A stretch of DNA of 64,000 nt from Actinacidiphila epipremni (lineage in GTDB: Bacteria; Actinomycetota; Actinomycetes; Streptomycetales; Streptomycetaceae), in assembly GCF_012034175.1 (NCBI RefSeq), contig NZ_JAATEJ010000005.1, positions 248,001-312,000 on the forward strand. Reading direction: 5' to 3'. Numbering within the stretch: the stretch's first letter is position 1; every line of letters begins with the position of its first letter. Of the stretch, positions 25,597 through 33,716 are shown piece after piece. The notes beneath the pieces are model-generated. The model saw only the letters and a program-made list of their open reading frames with translations. It was not told where the DNA came from and ran no database searches. Both the position numbers and the translations under genes were made by a program.

Positions 25597-26481
25597 TCAG
25601 GGCAGCGGGGCCGCCGCGGCGGGGTCCAGGAGCGGGGCGAGCAGGTCGCCGTGGGCGGCCAGCCGGCCGGGGACGTCGGCGATCGTGAAGTCCAGGTCGG
25701 CGGGGGAGGCCGCGGACTCCACCTCGTCCCAGGCCAGCGGCGTGGAGACGGTGGGCGCGGACCTGGCCCGTACGGTGTAGGGGGTCGCCGTCGTCTTCTT
25801 GCGGGAGTTCTGCGACCAGTCCAGGAAGACCCGGTCCTCGCGGGCGGCCTTGGCCATCGTGGAGACGACCTCGCCGGGGTGGGCGCGCTCCAGCTCCTGG
25901 GCGACGCGGCGGGCGTAGCGGGAGGCCCCTTCGGAGTCGGCGCCCCGCAGCGGGGCGTACAGGTGCAGGCCCTTGGAGCCGCTGGTCTTGGCCCAGGCGT
26001 GCAGGCCGTCGGCGGCGAGCCGGTCGCGCAGCAGCAGCGCGACCCGGCAGCAGTCCACGACGGTGCGCCCCGGCCCCGGGTCGAGGTCGACGACGAGCCG
26101 GTCGGCGGTGCCGGGGTCGGCGGCGAGCCACTGCGGGGTGTGGATCTCCACGCAGGCGAGGTTGGCCGCCCACATGAGCGTCGCCAGGTCGTTGACCTGG
26201 ACCTGCGGCATCAGCTCACCGCTCTTGCGCGGCGTCTCGGACGTCCTCACCCAGTCGGGCGTACCGGCGGGCGGGCGTTTCTGGAAGAAGCGCTGCCCCT
26301 GCACACCGTCGGGGGTGCGCACGAAGCTGACCGGCCGGCCCGCGCAGTACGGGATGAGGGCGTCGGCCATGATCGCGTAGTAGTGGAGCAGCTCGCCCTT
26401 GGTGGTGCCGGTGTCCGGCCACAGGACCCGGTCGAGGTGGCTGAGGGTGATCCGGCGGCCCTCGACCTCGGTGATCGGCAT
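25597..26481 (-). CDS. ligD: LigD-type polymerase/primase for non-homologous end joining
   Basis: A 294-residue stand-alone polymerase domain of LigD (archaeo-eukaryotic primase fold). Metal-binding Asp132 and Asp134 lie in VVDLDPGPG, the nucleotide-contacting segment SGSKGLHLYAPL follows (167-178), and the third catalytic Asp221 is in VFLDWSQN. The 5'-phosphate recognition part near the N-terminus includes HLDRVLWPD. It fills or extends broken ends before ligation, and prefers ribonucleotides in studied homologues. The ligase and nuclease domains are absent and must be encoded elsewhere. It diverges from ku with only 38 bp between starts. Confidence 0.93.
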   Translation of the reverse strand: MPITEVEGRRITLSHLDRVLWPDTGTTKGELLHYYAIMADALIPYCAGRPVSFVRTPDGVQGQRFFQKRPPAGTPDWVRTSETPRKSGELMPQVQVNDLATLMWAANLACVEIHTPQWLAADPGTADRLVVDLDPGPGRTVVDCCRVALLLRDRLAADGLHAWAKTSGSKGLHLYAPLRGADSEGASRYARRVAQELERAHPGEVVSTMAKAAREDRVFLDWSQNSRKKTTATPYTVRARSAPTVSTPLAWDEVESAASPADLDFTIADVPGRLAAHGDLLAPLLDPAAAAPLP

Positions 26482-26519
26482 ACCATAAAGATCCCATAGT
26501 CCGACAAAAGGGACATGCC

Positions 26520-27473
26520 ATGCGCAGTGTCTGGAGCGGGAACCTGGCCTTCGGCCTGGTCTCCATCCCGGTGAAGCTGGGCTCTGCGGTGTCCAGCCAC
26601 AAGATCAGCTTCCGCCAGATCCATCTGGCCGATCAAGGCCGGGTCCGCTACCAGAAGACCTGCGAGCTGGACGAGGAGGTGCTGACCTCCGCCGACATCG
26701 GCCGGGCCTTCGAGACCCCGGACGACCGGCTGGTCGAGATCACCGACGCCGACCTGCAGGCACTGCCGCTGCCGACCGCCAAGACCATCGAGGTGAGCGG
26801 CTTCGTCGAGACCGCCAAGGTCGACCGGATGCAGCTGGACACCCCCTACTTCCTGGCGCCCTCCTCGCCGACCGCGAACAAGCCGTACGTCCTGATGCGC
26901 GACGCGCTGGCCCGCTCGGGCAAGGCGGCGGTCGGCAAGTTCGCGATGCGCAACTCCGAGCACCTGGCGCTGATCACCGCGCGCGACGACATCCTGCTGC
27001 TCCAGACGCTGCGCTGGCCGGACGAGCTCAACTCGGCCGCCGACGCGGCGCCGCGCGGCAAGGTCAACATCAGCGACAACGAGCTGCAGCTCGCCGACAC
27101 CCTCATCGAGGCGCTCGGCGAGGCGGATCTGACGGCCTACCACGACGAGTACGCGGCGGCCGTCGAGGCGCTGGTCACCGCCAAGCTGGAGGGCGCCGAG
27201 CCGCCCGCGGCCGGCCGTGAGGCGGGCGGCGGCCAGGTGGTGGACCTGATGGCCGCCCTCCAGGCGTCGGTGGACCAGGCCCAGGAGGGCCGCGGCGGCG
27301 GGGACCGGGACGCGACCGTCCACGACATCGGCCGCTCCGGCAGGTCCGGCGGCGGCACGGGCACCGGCAAGCGCACCGCCAAGAAGACGGCGGCGAAGAA
27401 GACCCCGGCCAAGAAGACGGCGAAGAAGACCGCCGCGAAGAAGACGACGGGCCGGCAGCGCAAGGCGAACTGA
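26520..27473 (+). CDS. ku: Ku protein for non-homologous end joining
   Basis: A 317-residue bacterial Ku. The N-terminus MRSVWSGNLAFGLVSIPVKL is diagnostic; the ring-forming core continues to about residue 250 (LMAALQASVDQA). The C-terminal tail (about 283-317) is a Lys/Thr/Ala-rich run of KKTA units, the extended basic tail seen in many streptomycete Ku proteins that aids DNA binding and threading. AAAGGGA precedes the ATG. The divergent LigD-polymerase gene shares the 38-bp promoter region, so both are probably expressed together, possibly in spores or late growth. Confidence 0.96.
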   Translation: MRSVWSGNLAFGLVSIPVKLGSAVSSHKISFRQIHLADQGRVRYQKTCELDEEVLTSADIGRAFETPDDRLVEITDADLQALPLPTAKTIEVSGFVETAKVDRMQLDTPYFLAPSSPTANKPYVLMRDALARSGKAAVGKFAMRNSEHLALITARDDILLLQTLRWPDELNSAADAAPRGKVNISDNELQLADTLIEALGEADLTAYHDEYAAAVEALVTAKLEGAEPPAAGREAGGGQVVDLMAALQASVDQAQEGRGGGDRDATVHDIGRSGRSGGGTGTGKRTAKKTAAKKTPAKKTAKKTAAKKTTGRQRKAN

Positions 27474-27506
27474 GACCCGGGCAGAAAAGCGGAAGCCAAC
27501 CCTCAT

Positions 27507-27561
27507 TTGACATCGCCCTCCCTCATGGGAGTCTACTGTCATTATCCAGTCGACTCCCATG
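27507..27561 (+). promoter_or_regulatory. Promoter and 38-bp TetR-type operator of the MFS/TetR operon
   Basis: TTGACA (27507-27512) begins the promoter. A long inverted repeat follows: left arm 27524-27538 and right arm 27547-27561, 14 of 15 positions paired (CATGGGAGTC / GACTCCCATG outermost), with an 8-nt centre. It covers the -10 region and the transcription start. The TetR protein encoded at the end of the operon is the natural ligand. The right arm includes an ATG at 27559, which argues that translation starts later, at GTG 27571. Confidence 0.85.
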
Positions 27562-27570
27562 GAGGCCGCC

Positions 27571-29148
27571 GTGTCCGCGCCCACCCCTCCCCCGCCCGCC
27601 CGCTCGCCGCGCCGCTGGTGGGTGCTGGCCGCGCTGACGCTCAGCGTGCTGACCGTCGCGCTCGACAGCACCGTCGTGAGCGTGGCGCTGCCGACGCTCG
27701 CCGGGGACCTGGGCGCCGACAGCGCCCAGCTCCAGTGGATCAACGGCGGCTATCTGCTGGCGCTGTCGGTGGCGATGCTCCCGATCGGGCTGCTCGGCGA
27801 CCGCTACGGCCACCGCCGCACGCTGCTCGCGGGCGTCTCGCTGTTCGGCCTGGCGTCGCTGGCCGGCACGCAGGCGGGCAGCCCGGGGCAGCTCATCGCG
27901 GTGCGCACCGTGCTGGGGCTCGCCGCCGCGATGATCGTGCCGGTGTCGATGGCGGTGCTGCCGCGGGTCTTCGACGCCGACGAGGTGCCCAAGGCGATCG
28001 GCGTGTGGACGGCCGCCACCGCGCTCGGCATGCCGGTCGGGCCGCTGGTCGGCGGCTGGCTGCTGAGCCACTTCTGGTGGGGCTCGGTCTTCCTGTTCAA
28101 CGTGCCGCTGTTCGCCGTGGCGCTGGCCGCCTGCCTCCTGCTGCTGCCCGCCGACCCGCCGCGCGGCGCCGCGCCCGCCGCGCCTTTCGACGTCCTCGGC
28201 ACCCTGCTGAGCGCACTGGGCATCACCGGCCTGGTCTACGGCACGATCCTGGTGCCCGGCGACGGCTGGGGCGACCCGAAGGTGCTCGCCGGGGTGCTCG
28301 GCGGCGCCCTGCTGCTCGGGCTGTTCCTCGCCCACCAGCGGCGGCACCCGCACCCGCTGGTCGACATCCGGCTGTTCGCCGACCCGCGCTTCGGCTGGGG
28401 CACCCTCGTGGCGGTCTTCGTGAACTTCGCCGTGATGGGCATCCTCTTCGTCGTCCCGCAGTACCTCCAGGCCGTCCTCGGGCACGACGCCTTCGGCACC
28501 GGGCTGCGAGTGCTGCCGCTGATCGCCGGGCTGATGGCCGCCGCCGGGCTCAGCGAGCAGCTGGTCCCGCGGCTCGGCGCCCGGGTGGTGGTGCCGGCCG
28601 GGCTGCTGGTGCTCGCCGCCGGCACGCTGCTGGGCGCGGCCACCGGCAGCGGCGACGGATACGGCTACGCGGCGGTGTGGCTCGCCGTGACCGGCCTCGG
28701 CTTCGGGCTCGCGGTCGTCCCCGCGACGAGCCTGGTGATGGCCTCGCTGCCGGCCGAGGGCTCGGGGCGCGGCACGAGCCTGCTGGAGACCGTGCAGCAG
28801 GTCGGCGGCGTGCTCGGCGTCGCCGGTCTGGGCAGCCTGCTGAGCGCCGGCTACCTGGCGCGGCTGCGCCTGACGGGCCTGTCCGGGCCGGACGCCGGGC
28901 AGGCCCGCGACTCGGTCAGCGGCGCCGACGAGGTCGCCGCGCGGCTGGCCCGCCCCGACCTGACGGACACCGCGCACCGGGCCTTCCTGCACGGCATGGG
29001 CCTGGCGCTGCTGGTGTGCTGCGCCATCGCGGTGGCCGGCGCGGTGCTCGCCGCGCTCTTCCTGCCCGCCCGGTCCGCCGGCACCGGCGCGCGGCGCGCG
29101 CCGGAGTTGGCCACGGCGGCCCCCGGGCACGGACAATCACCGGCATGA
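27571..29148 (+). CDS. MFS multidrug exporter, DHA2 (14-TM) family
   Basis: A 525-residue proton-driven exporter. DHA2 signatures are VALDSTVVSVALPTL in TM1, LGDRYGHRRTLLAGV in the loop after TM2 and TALGMPVGPLVGGWLL in TM5 (motif C-like). About 14 hydrophobic segments can be counted. I place the start at GTG 27571, which has GGAGG five bases upstream; the ATG at 27559 has no ribosome site and lies within the operator. The stop overlaps the TetR start (ATGA), so pump and repressor are coupled. Substrate unknown; related pumps export antibiotics or dyes. Confidence 0.92.
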   Translation: MSAPTPPPPARSPRRWWVLAALTLSVLTVALDSTVVSVALPTLAGDLGADSAQLQWINGGYLLALSVAMLPIGLLGDRYGHRRTLLAGVSLFGLASLAGTQAGSPGQLIAVRTVLGLAAAMIVPVSMAVLPRVFDADEVPKAIGVWTAATALGMPVGPLVGGWLLSHFWWGSVFLFNVPLFAVALAACLLLLPADPPRGAAPAAPFDVLGTLLSALGITGLVYGTILVPGDGWGDPKVLAGVLGGALLLGLFLAHQRRHPHPLVDIRLFADPRFGWGTLVAVFVNFAVMGILFVVPQYLQAVLGHDAFGTGLRVLPLIAGLMAAAGLSEQLVPRLGARVVVPAGLLVLAAGTLLGAATGSGDGYGYAAVWLAVTGLGFGLAVVPATSLVMASLPAEGSGRGTSLLETVQQVGGVLGVAGLGSLLSAGYLARLRLTGLSGPDAGQARDSVSGADEVAARLARPDLTDTAHRAFLHGMGLALLVCCAIAVAGAVLAALFLPARSAGTGARRAPELATAAPGHGQSPA

Positions 29149-29756
29149 ACGCGAAGGAGACCCCGGCCGCCCCCGAGATGGGCCTGCGGGAACGCAAGAA
29201 GCTGCGCACGATGGAGACCATCAGGCGCGAGGCCTACCGCCTGTTCGCCGCGCAGGGCTACGAGGCCACCACGGTGGACCAGATCGCCGACGCCGCCGAG
29301 GTCTCCCCCAGCACCTTCTTCCGCTACTTCCCCACGAAGGAGGACGTCGTCCTCGACGACGACTACGACGACACGCTCGCGGCGGCCCTGCGCTCCCGCC
29401 CGCCGGGCGAACCGGTCATCGAGTCGCTGCGGCACGGCCTGGCCGACTCCCTGGGCCGGCAGCTGGAGGCCGACCGCGAGGACCTGCTGCTGCGCACCCG
29501 GCTGGGCTTCACCGACCCCGCGCTGCGGGCCCGTTCATGGGACGAGATGCAGCGCAGCCAGGACGTGGTGGCCGCGCTGATCTGCGAGCGCACCGGCCGC
29601 GACCCCGGCGACCTGGACGCGCACTGCGCCGCCGCCGCGCTCATCGCGGTGTCCACGGCGGTCGTGCGGTACTGGGTGGAGCACGACGGGAAGGTGGACC
29701 TCGTCCCGCTCTACGACCGCCAGTTCGCGCAGCTGGCCGCGGGCCTGCGGCTGTGA
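29145..29756 (+). CDS. TetR-family repressor of the MFS pump
   Basis: A 203-residue TetR-type regulator. The HTH is GYEATTVDQIADAAEVSPSTFFRYFPTKEDVV (about 39-71), then a ligand-binding helical domain with LGRQLEADREDLLLRTRLG. It overlaps the MFS stop codon by four bases and most likely autoregulates the operon through the 38-bp inverted repeat upstream, releasing it when the pump substrate binds. Confidence 0.93.
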   Translation: MNAKETPAAPEMGLRERKKLRTMETIRREAYRLFAAQGYEATTVDQIADAAEVSPSTFFRYFPTKEDVVLDDDYDDTLAAALRSRPPGEPVIESLRHGLADSLGRQLEADREDLLLRTRLGFTDPALRARSWDEMQRSQDVVAALICERTGRDPGDLDAHCAAAALIAVSTAVVRYWVEHDGKVDLVPLYDRQFAQLAAGLRL

Positions 29757-29858
29757 CACGCGCGGGCGCCGACGGTACGGGATGATCCCGCGCGCCGATC
29801 GGGTTGGCTACGGTGAGCGCCGAGCAGGCCGGCGCAGAAACGGAGCAGCACCGTCACC

Positions 29859-30656
29859 ATGTCGACCAGCACCGAGCCGGCAGGGCAGCAGCCCGCACCG
29901 TCGCCCGCGCAGGGATCCCCCGCGCCGTCAGCCGTACCGCACCCGCTGGACAACCCCGGGTGGGCCGCGCTGACCGGCCCGCACCGCCGCTTCGCCGAAT
30001 TCACCGGATCCGCCGCCCGCTACCAGCCGCAGGTGTCGCCGTTCGTGGCGGTCGCCGACCTGGCCGACCCGCGCTGCTGGGCTGACCTCGCGGTGCTGGT
30101 GGGCGCGGGCAACTCCTTCGCGCTCGCCGGGCCCGAGACGCTGCCCGAGGGCTGGTCGACGGGCCAGTCCGCGGCGGGCGTGCAGCTCGTCGGGACCGCC
30201 GTCGAGGGCCGCGAGGACCCGCAGGCCCGGCGGCTCGGCCCGGACGACGTCCCCGAGATGCTGGACCTGGTGGCGCGGACCAAGCCGGGCCCGTTCATGC
30301 CGCGCACGGTGGAGATGGGCGCGTACTACGGCATCCACCGGGAGGGCCGGCTGGTCGCGATGGCCGGCGAGCGGGTACGACCGCCGGGCTACACGGAGAT
30401 CAGCGCGGTGTGCACCGACGAGGACCACCGCGGCCAGGGCCTGGCCACCCGGCTGGTGCTGCACACGGCGGCCGGGATCGCCGCGCGCGGCGACACGCCG
30501 TTCCTGCACGCGGCGGCGGCCAACACCGGCGCGATCCGGCTGTACGAGTCGCTGGGCTTCACCCTGCGCCGCCGGGTGCTCTTCCACTTCCTCCAGGTCC
30601 CGGCCGAAACCGCCGGGCCCGCCGCCGCGCCTTCCACCGACCGCGCCCACAACTGA
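29859..30656 (+). CDS. GNAT-family N-acetyltransferase (FR47-like)
   Basis: A 265-residue acetyltransferase. The first about 105 residues form a partner domain common in this subgroup (PHPLDNPGWAALTGPHRRFAE). The GNAT core has the acetyl-CoA loop TDEDHRGQGLATRLVLH (RGQGLA) and the later NTGAIRLYESLGFTLRRRV beta-bulge region. Substrate cannot be told. Only 16 bp separate it from the quinone reductase gene, so they form a two-gene operon. The ribosome site is weak and distant. Confidence 0.9.
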   Translation: MSTSTEPAGQQPAPSPAQGSPAPSAVPHPLDNPGWAALTGPHRRFAEFTGSAARYQPQVSPFVAVADLADPRCWADLAVLVGAGNSFALAGPETLPEGWSTGQSAAGVQLVGTAVEGREDPQARRLGPDDVPEMLDLVARTKPGPFMPRTVEMGAYYGIHREGRLVAMAGERVRPPGYTEISAVCTDEDHRGQGLATRLVLHTAAGIAARGDTPFLHAAAANTGAIRLYESLGFTLRRRVLFHFLQVPAETAGPAAAPSTDRAHN

Positions 30657-30672
30657 CCTTCGGAGCAGCCGC

Positions 30673-31590
30673 ATGCCCACCGCGTACGTCCACACCGCCT
30701 TCGGCGGCCCCGAGACCGAGTCGTTCCTCGACCTGCCCCGCCCGGTGCCCGGCCCCGGGCGGCTGCTGGTCGCCGTACGGGCGGCCGGCGTGAACCCCGT
30801 CGACTTCAAGCGGCGGCAGGGCTACCGCAGGGCGGGCGGCCCGCCGACCGAGCTGCCGGCGGTCTTCGGCAGCGAGGCCGCGGGCGTCGTCGAGGAGGTC
30901 GGCCCGGGAGTCGAGGGCTTCGCGGTGGGCGACGAGGTCTTCGGGCACGCCGACCGGGGCGGCTTCGCCGAGCTGGCGCTGCTGCCCGCGGAAGGCACCG
31001 CGCACAAGCCGGCCGCGCTGTCGTGGACCGACGCGGCGACGCTGCCGGTCGCGGCCGGCACCGCGTACGACGCGCTGGTCCAGCTCGCCCTCCCGCCGGG
31101 CGCGACGCTGCTGGTCAACGGGGCCGGCGGCGGGGTCGGGGCGGCCACCGTGCAGATCGCCCGGCACCGGGGCCTGAAGGTCGTCGGCACGGCCGGCTCG
31201 GGCAAGCGGGAGTTCGTCGAGTCGCTCGGCGCGGTGCACGTCCCCTCCGGCGAGGGGGTGGCCCTGCGGATTCGCGCGGCGGCCCCCGACGGCGTGGACG
31301 GCGTGGTGGACCTGGTGGGCGGTGAGCCGCTGCGCGAGGTCGCCGCGCTGCTGGCCGACCGCTCCCGGCTGGTCAGCGGCGCGGACAAGGACGGCGCCAT
31401 CGAGCTGGGCGGCGCCGCCATCGTGCGTGAGCGCACGGGGGCGGTGCTGGACGCGGTGGCCGCCCTGGTGGTGGCCGGCGCCCTCGACCCGTACGTCACC
31501 CAGGTCTTCCCGCTGGCCGACGCGGGCAAGGCGCTGCGGGCGATCGAGGACGGGCACGTCCGCGGCAAGATCGCGCTCACGGTCGGCTGA
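30673..31590 (+). CDS. NADP-dependent quinone oxidoreductase-like (zinc-free MDR)
   Basis: A 305-residue medium-chain dehydrogenase/reductase of the quinone reductase branch. GVNPVDFKRRQGY and GSEAAGVVEEVGPGVEGFAVGDEV are family signatures; the cofactor loop is LLVNGAGGGVGAATVQIARHRG, and no structural or catalytic zinc ligands are seen. GGAG precedes the ATG. It reduces quinones or enones using NADPH and often belongs to oxidative-stress responses. A terminator hairpin follows directly. Confidence 0.91.
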   Translation: MPTAYVHTAFGGPETESFLDLPRPVPGPGRLLVAVRAAGVNPVDFKRRQGYRRAGGPPTELPAVFGSEAAGVVEEVGPGVEGFAVGDEVFGHADRGGFAELALLPAEGTAHKPAALSWTDAATLPVAAGTAYDALVQLALPPGATLLVNGAGGGVGAATVQIARHRGLKVVGTAGSGKREFVESLGAVHVPSGEGVALRIRAAAPDGVDGVVDLVGGEPLREVAALLADRSRLVSGADKDGAIELGGAAIVRERTGAVLDAVAALVVAGALDPYVTQVFPLADAGKALRAIEDGHVRGKIALTVG

Positions 31591-31614
31591 CGCCGCCGGG
31601 CTCCCCCGGCGGCG
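31591..31614. terminator. Terminator hairpin after the quinone reductase
   Basis: CGCCGCCGGG / CCCGGCGGCG (10 bp, CTCC loop) starts at the base after the stop codon and also lies 19 nt beyond the convergent ECF sigma gene stop. Confidence 0.75.
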
Positions 31615-31632
31615 CGGCCGGTGGCAGGGCCG

Positions 31633-32673
31633 TCAGCCCGCGCCGCCCGGGCGCGGGCCGGGGCGGGTGGCGGCGCCGGGGAAGGACAGCCGGACCAGCG
31701 CCCACGCGTCGGCGACCGGGCCGACGTGGCCGAGCTTGTCGGGGTTGACGACCGTGGCGACGGTCTGGATCCGCCCGTCCCGCACGTCGAGGGTCCAGGT
31801 GTTGATGACCCTGCCGTCGCCGTCCCGGAAGATCGCCCCGGGCTCGCCGTTGAGCCGGTGCGGCTCCAGTTCTGCGCCGGCGGCGACGAAGGCGGCGGCG
31901 AGCGCGCCCAGCACCCGGGAGACCTTCGCGACACCGGCGACGGGGCCGAAGAAGACCGGGCCCTTGCCGCCGCCGTCCGCGACCAGCTGCACATCCGCGG
32001 CCAGCAGCTCCCGCAGGCCCGCGACGTCGCCCTCGCGGAACGCCTCCAGGAAGCGCCCGGCCAGCTCCTCGCGCTCCCTGCGGTCGGCCTCGAAACGCGG
32101 CCGGCCGGCCTCCATGTGCCGCCGGGCGCGCACCGCGAGCTGCCGGCAGGCCGGTTCCGAGCGGCCCACCGCCGCGGCGATCTCCGGGAAGCCGAAGCCG
32201 AAGACCTCGTGCAGCACGAACACCGCGCGCTCCAGCGGGCTGAGCCGCTCCAGCAGCAGCAGCGCCGCCATCGACACGGAGTCCGCCAGCTCCGCCGAGC
32301 GCGCCGGGTCCTGGTAGGGGTCCTCCAGCAGCGGCTCGGGGAACCACGGCCCGACGTACGCCTCCCGGCGCACCCGCGCCGAGCGCAGCACGTCGACCGC
32401 GACCCGGGTCACCACCGCGGACAGGAACGCCTTGGGCGAGCGCGGGCGGACGGGTGACGCCTGGTGCCGCAGCCATGCCTCCTGCACGGCGTCCTCGGCC
32501 TCGCTGACGCTGCCGAGGATGCGGTAGGCGATGGAGAACAGCAGCGGCCGTAGCTCCTCGAACTCCGCGACCCGGTCGGCAGCGTCGTCCGGGAAACCCT
32601 CCGCAGCCCGGTCCGCGGGGCCGTCCGCAGCGTCGTCCGAGGAGCCGTCCGGGAAGCCGTCCGGGGAGCTCAT
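31633..32673 (-). CDS. ECF41-type sigma factor with SnoaL-like C-terminal domain
   Basis: A 346-residue extracytoplasmic-function sigma factor. After an acidic 30-residue tail, sigma2 (ELRPLLFSIAYRILGSVSEAEDAVQEAW) and sigma4 (LSPLERAVFVLHEVFGFGFPEIAAAVGRS) are clear. The linker has WFPEPLLED (110-118), and the C-terminal SnoaL-like domain has DGGGK (233-237) and NPDKL (310-314), all diagnostic of group ECF41. This group has no classical anti-sigma factor; the C-terminal domain regulates activity and promoter binding. Its ATG overlaps the stop of the epimerase gene (ATGA), so both are one unit, controlled by the ECF41-type promoter at 33645-33671. Confidence 0.94.
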   Translation of the reverse strand: MSSPDGFPDGSSDDAADGPADRAAEGFPDDAADRVAEFEELRPLLFSIAYRILGSVSEAEDAVQEAWLRHQASPVRPRSPKAFLSAVVTRVAVDVLRSARVRREAYVGPWFPEPLLEDPYQDPARSAELADSVSMAALLLLERLSPLERAVFVLHEVFGFGFPEIAAAVGRSEPACRQLAVRARRHMEAGRPRFEADRREREELAGRFLEAFREGDVAGLRELLAADVQLVADGGGKGPVFFGPVAGVAKVSRVLGALAAAFVAAGAELEPHRLNGEPGAIFRDGDGRVINTWTLDVRDGRIQTVATVVNPDKLGHVGPVADAWALVRLSFPGAATRPGPRPGGAG

Positions 32674-33599
32674 GCCAGCTCCGCCGCGAAGCCCTGCCGC
32701 CAGGAGGCGTACCGCGGCTCCCAGCCGAGTTCGCGCCGCGCCTTGGCGTTGGAGAACCCGCGGCCCTCGGTCATCATCACCACCGCCTGGTCGCCGGCGA
32801 GGATCCGGGCCAGCCACACCGGCACCCGCAGCGGGGGCCTGGCGCCCGCGCACCGCGCCAGGTACGGCAGCCACTGGGCGGCCGGCGCCGGCTCGTCGTC
32901 GACGATGTTGAACACCCCGCGCGCCGTGCGCTCCACCGCCAGCACCGTCGCGCTCGCCGCGTCGTCGAGGTGGATCCACGAGCTGTACCCCTGGCCCTTG
33001 CCGACCAGCGGGTACTGCCGCTTGCGCAGCAGCGTGACCTGGTCGTCGATCGCGCCGGGCCCGTAGAAGGCGCCGTAGCGCAGGACCGCGCCGCCGGCCG
33101 CGAGCACCAGCCGCTCGACGCGGGCCAGCACCTCCATGCCGTGCTGCGCGGCGGTGCCGGTCATCAGGTCCAGCGGGTCCTGCTCGGTCTTGACCCAGCC
33201 GCCCTCGCGGCGCCCGTTCCAGCTGGCGTAGCCCTGCGCGACGACATGGGCGCCGGCCGCCTCCGCCGCGGCGAGCAGGTGGTCGGTGCCCTCGGCGCGC
33301 AGCCGGTTGGTGGTGGCGAACCATTTGTCCGGGTGCTTGATGTCGGGCTTGCCGGCGTGCGCGACCGAGATCGCCGTCATCTGGTGCACGACCGTGTCGG
33401 GCCGGGCGCCGGCGACCGCCTCGCGTACCGAGGCCGCGTCCAGGCCGTCCATGACGACGCCCTCGGCGCCCAGCTCCGCCAGCAGGCCGAGCTTGGCCGG
33501 GCTCGTCGTCGTCGCGGTGACCTGGTGCCCCCGGGCCACCAGTTGCGGCACCAGCCGCCGCCCGAGCACTCCGGACCCGCCTGCCACGAACACCCGCAT
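32670..33599 (-). CDS. NAD-dependent epimerase/dehydratase family protein (ECF41 target)
   Basis: A 309-residue extended short-chain dehydrogenase. The cofactor motif is VFVAGGSGVLGRRLVPQLVARGH; ALRYGAFYGPG and the segment DQVTLLRKRQYPLVGKGQGYSSWIHLDDAA are typical of NAD-epimerases of unknown substrate. The usual Tyr-x-x-x-Lys pair is not obvious. ECF41 sigma genes are nearly always adjacent to a carboxymuconolactone decarboxylase, oxidoreductase or epimerase gene, which is their main target; here it is the epimerase type. It begins the operon behind the ECF41 promoter. Confidence 0.9.
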   Translation of the reverse strand: MRVFVAGGSGVLGRRLVPQLVARGHQVTATTTSPAKLGLLAELGAEGVVMDGLDAASVREAVAGARPDTVVHQMTAISVAHAGKPDIKHPDKWFATTNRLRAEGTDHLLAAAEAAGAHVVAQGYASWNGRREGGWVKTEQDPLDLMTGTAAQHGMEVLARVERLVLAAGGAVLRYGAFYGPGAIDDQVTLLRKRQYPLVGKGQGYSSWIHLDDAASATVLAVERTARGVFNIVDDEPAPAAQWLPYLARCAGARPPLRVPVWLARILAGDQAVVMMTEGRGFSNAKARRELGWEPRYASWRQGFAAELA

Positions 33600-33644
33600 G
33601 TCCTCACACCTTCCCGGATCTCCATTGTCGCCCCGCACCCCCGA

Positions 33645-33671
33645 GACGAGACAGCCGTGGCCGGCTGTGAC
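33645..33671 (-). promoter_or_regulatory. ECF41-type promoter, TGTCACA-N16-CGTC
   Basis: On the minus strand TGTCACA (33665-33671) and CGTC (33645-33648) are separated by 16 bp, 46 nt upstream of the epimerase ATG. This is the consensus recognised by ECF41 sigma factors. The sigma gene is second in the same operon, so it should drive its own expression. Confidence 0.88.
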
Positions 33672-33716
33672 ACGCCCGGGGGCGGGGACGGCTCCGGGAA
33701 GGGCGGAAGGGCGGGG

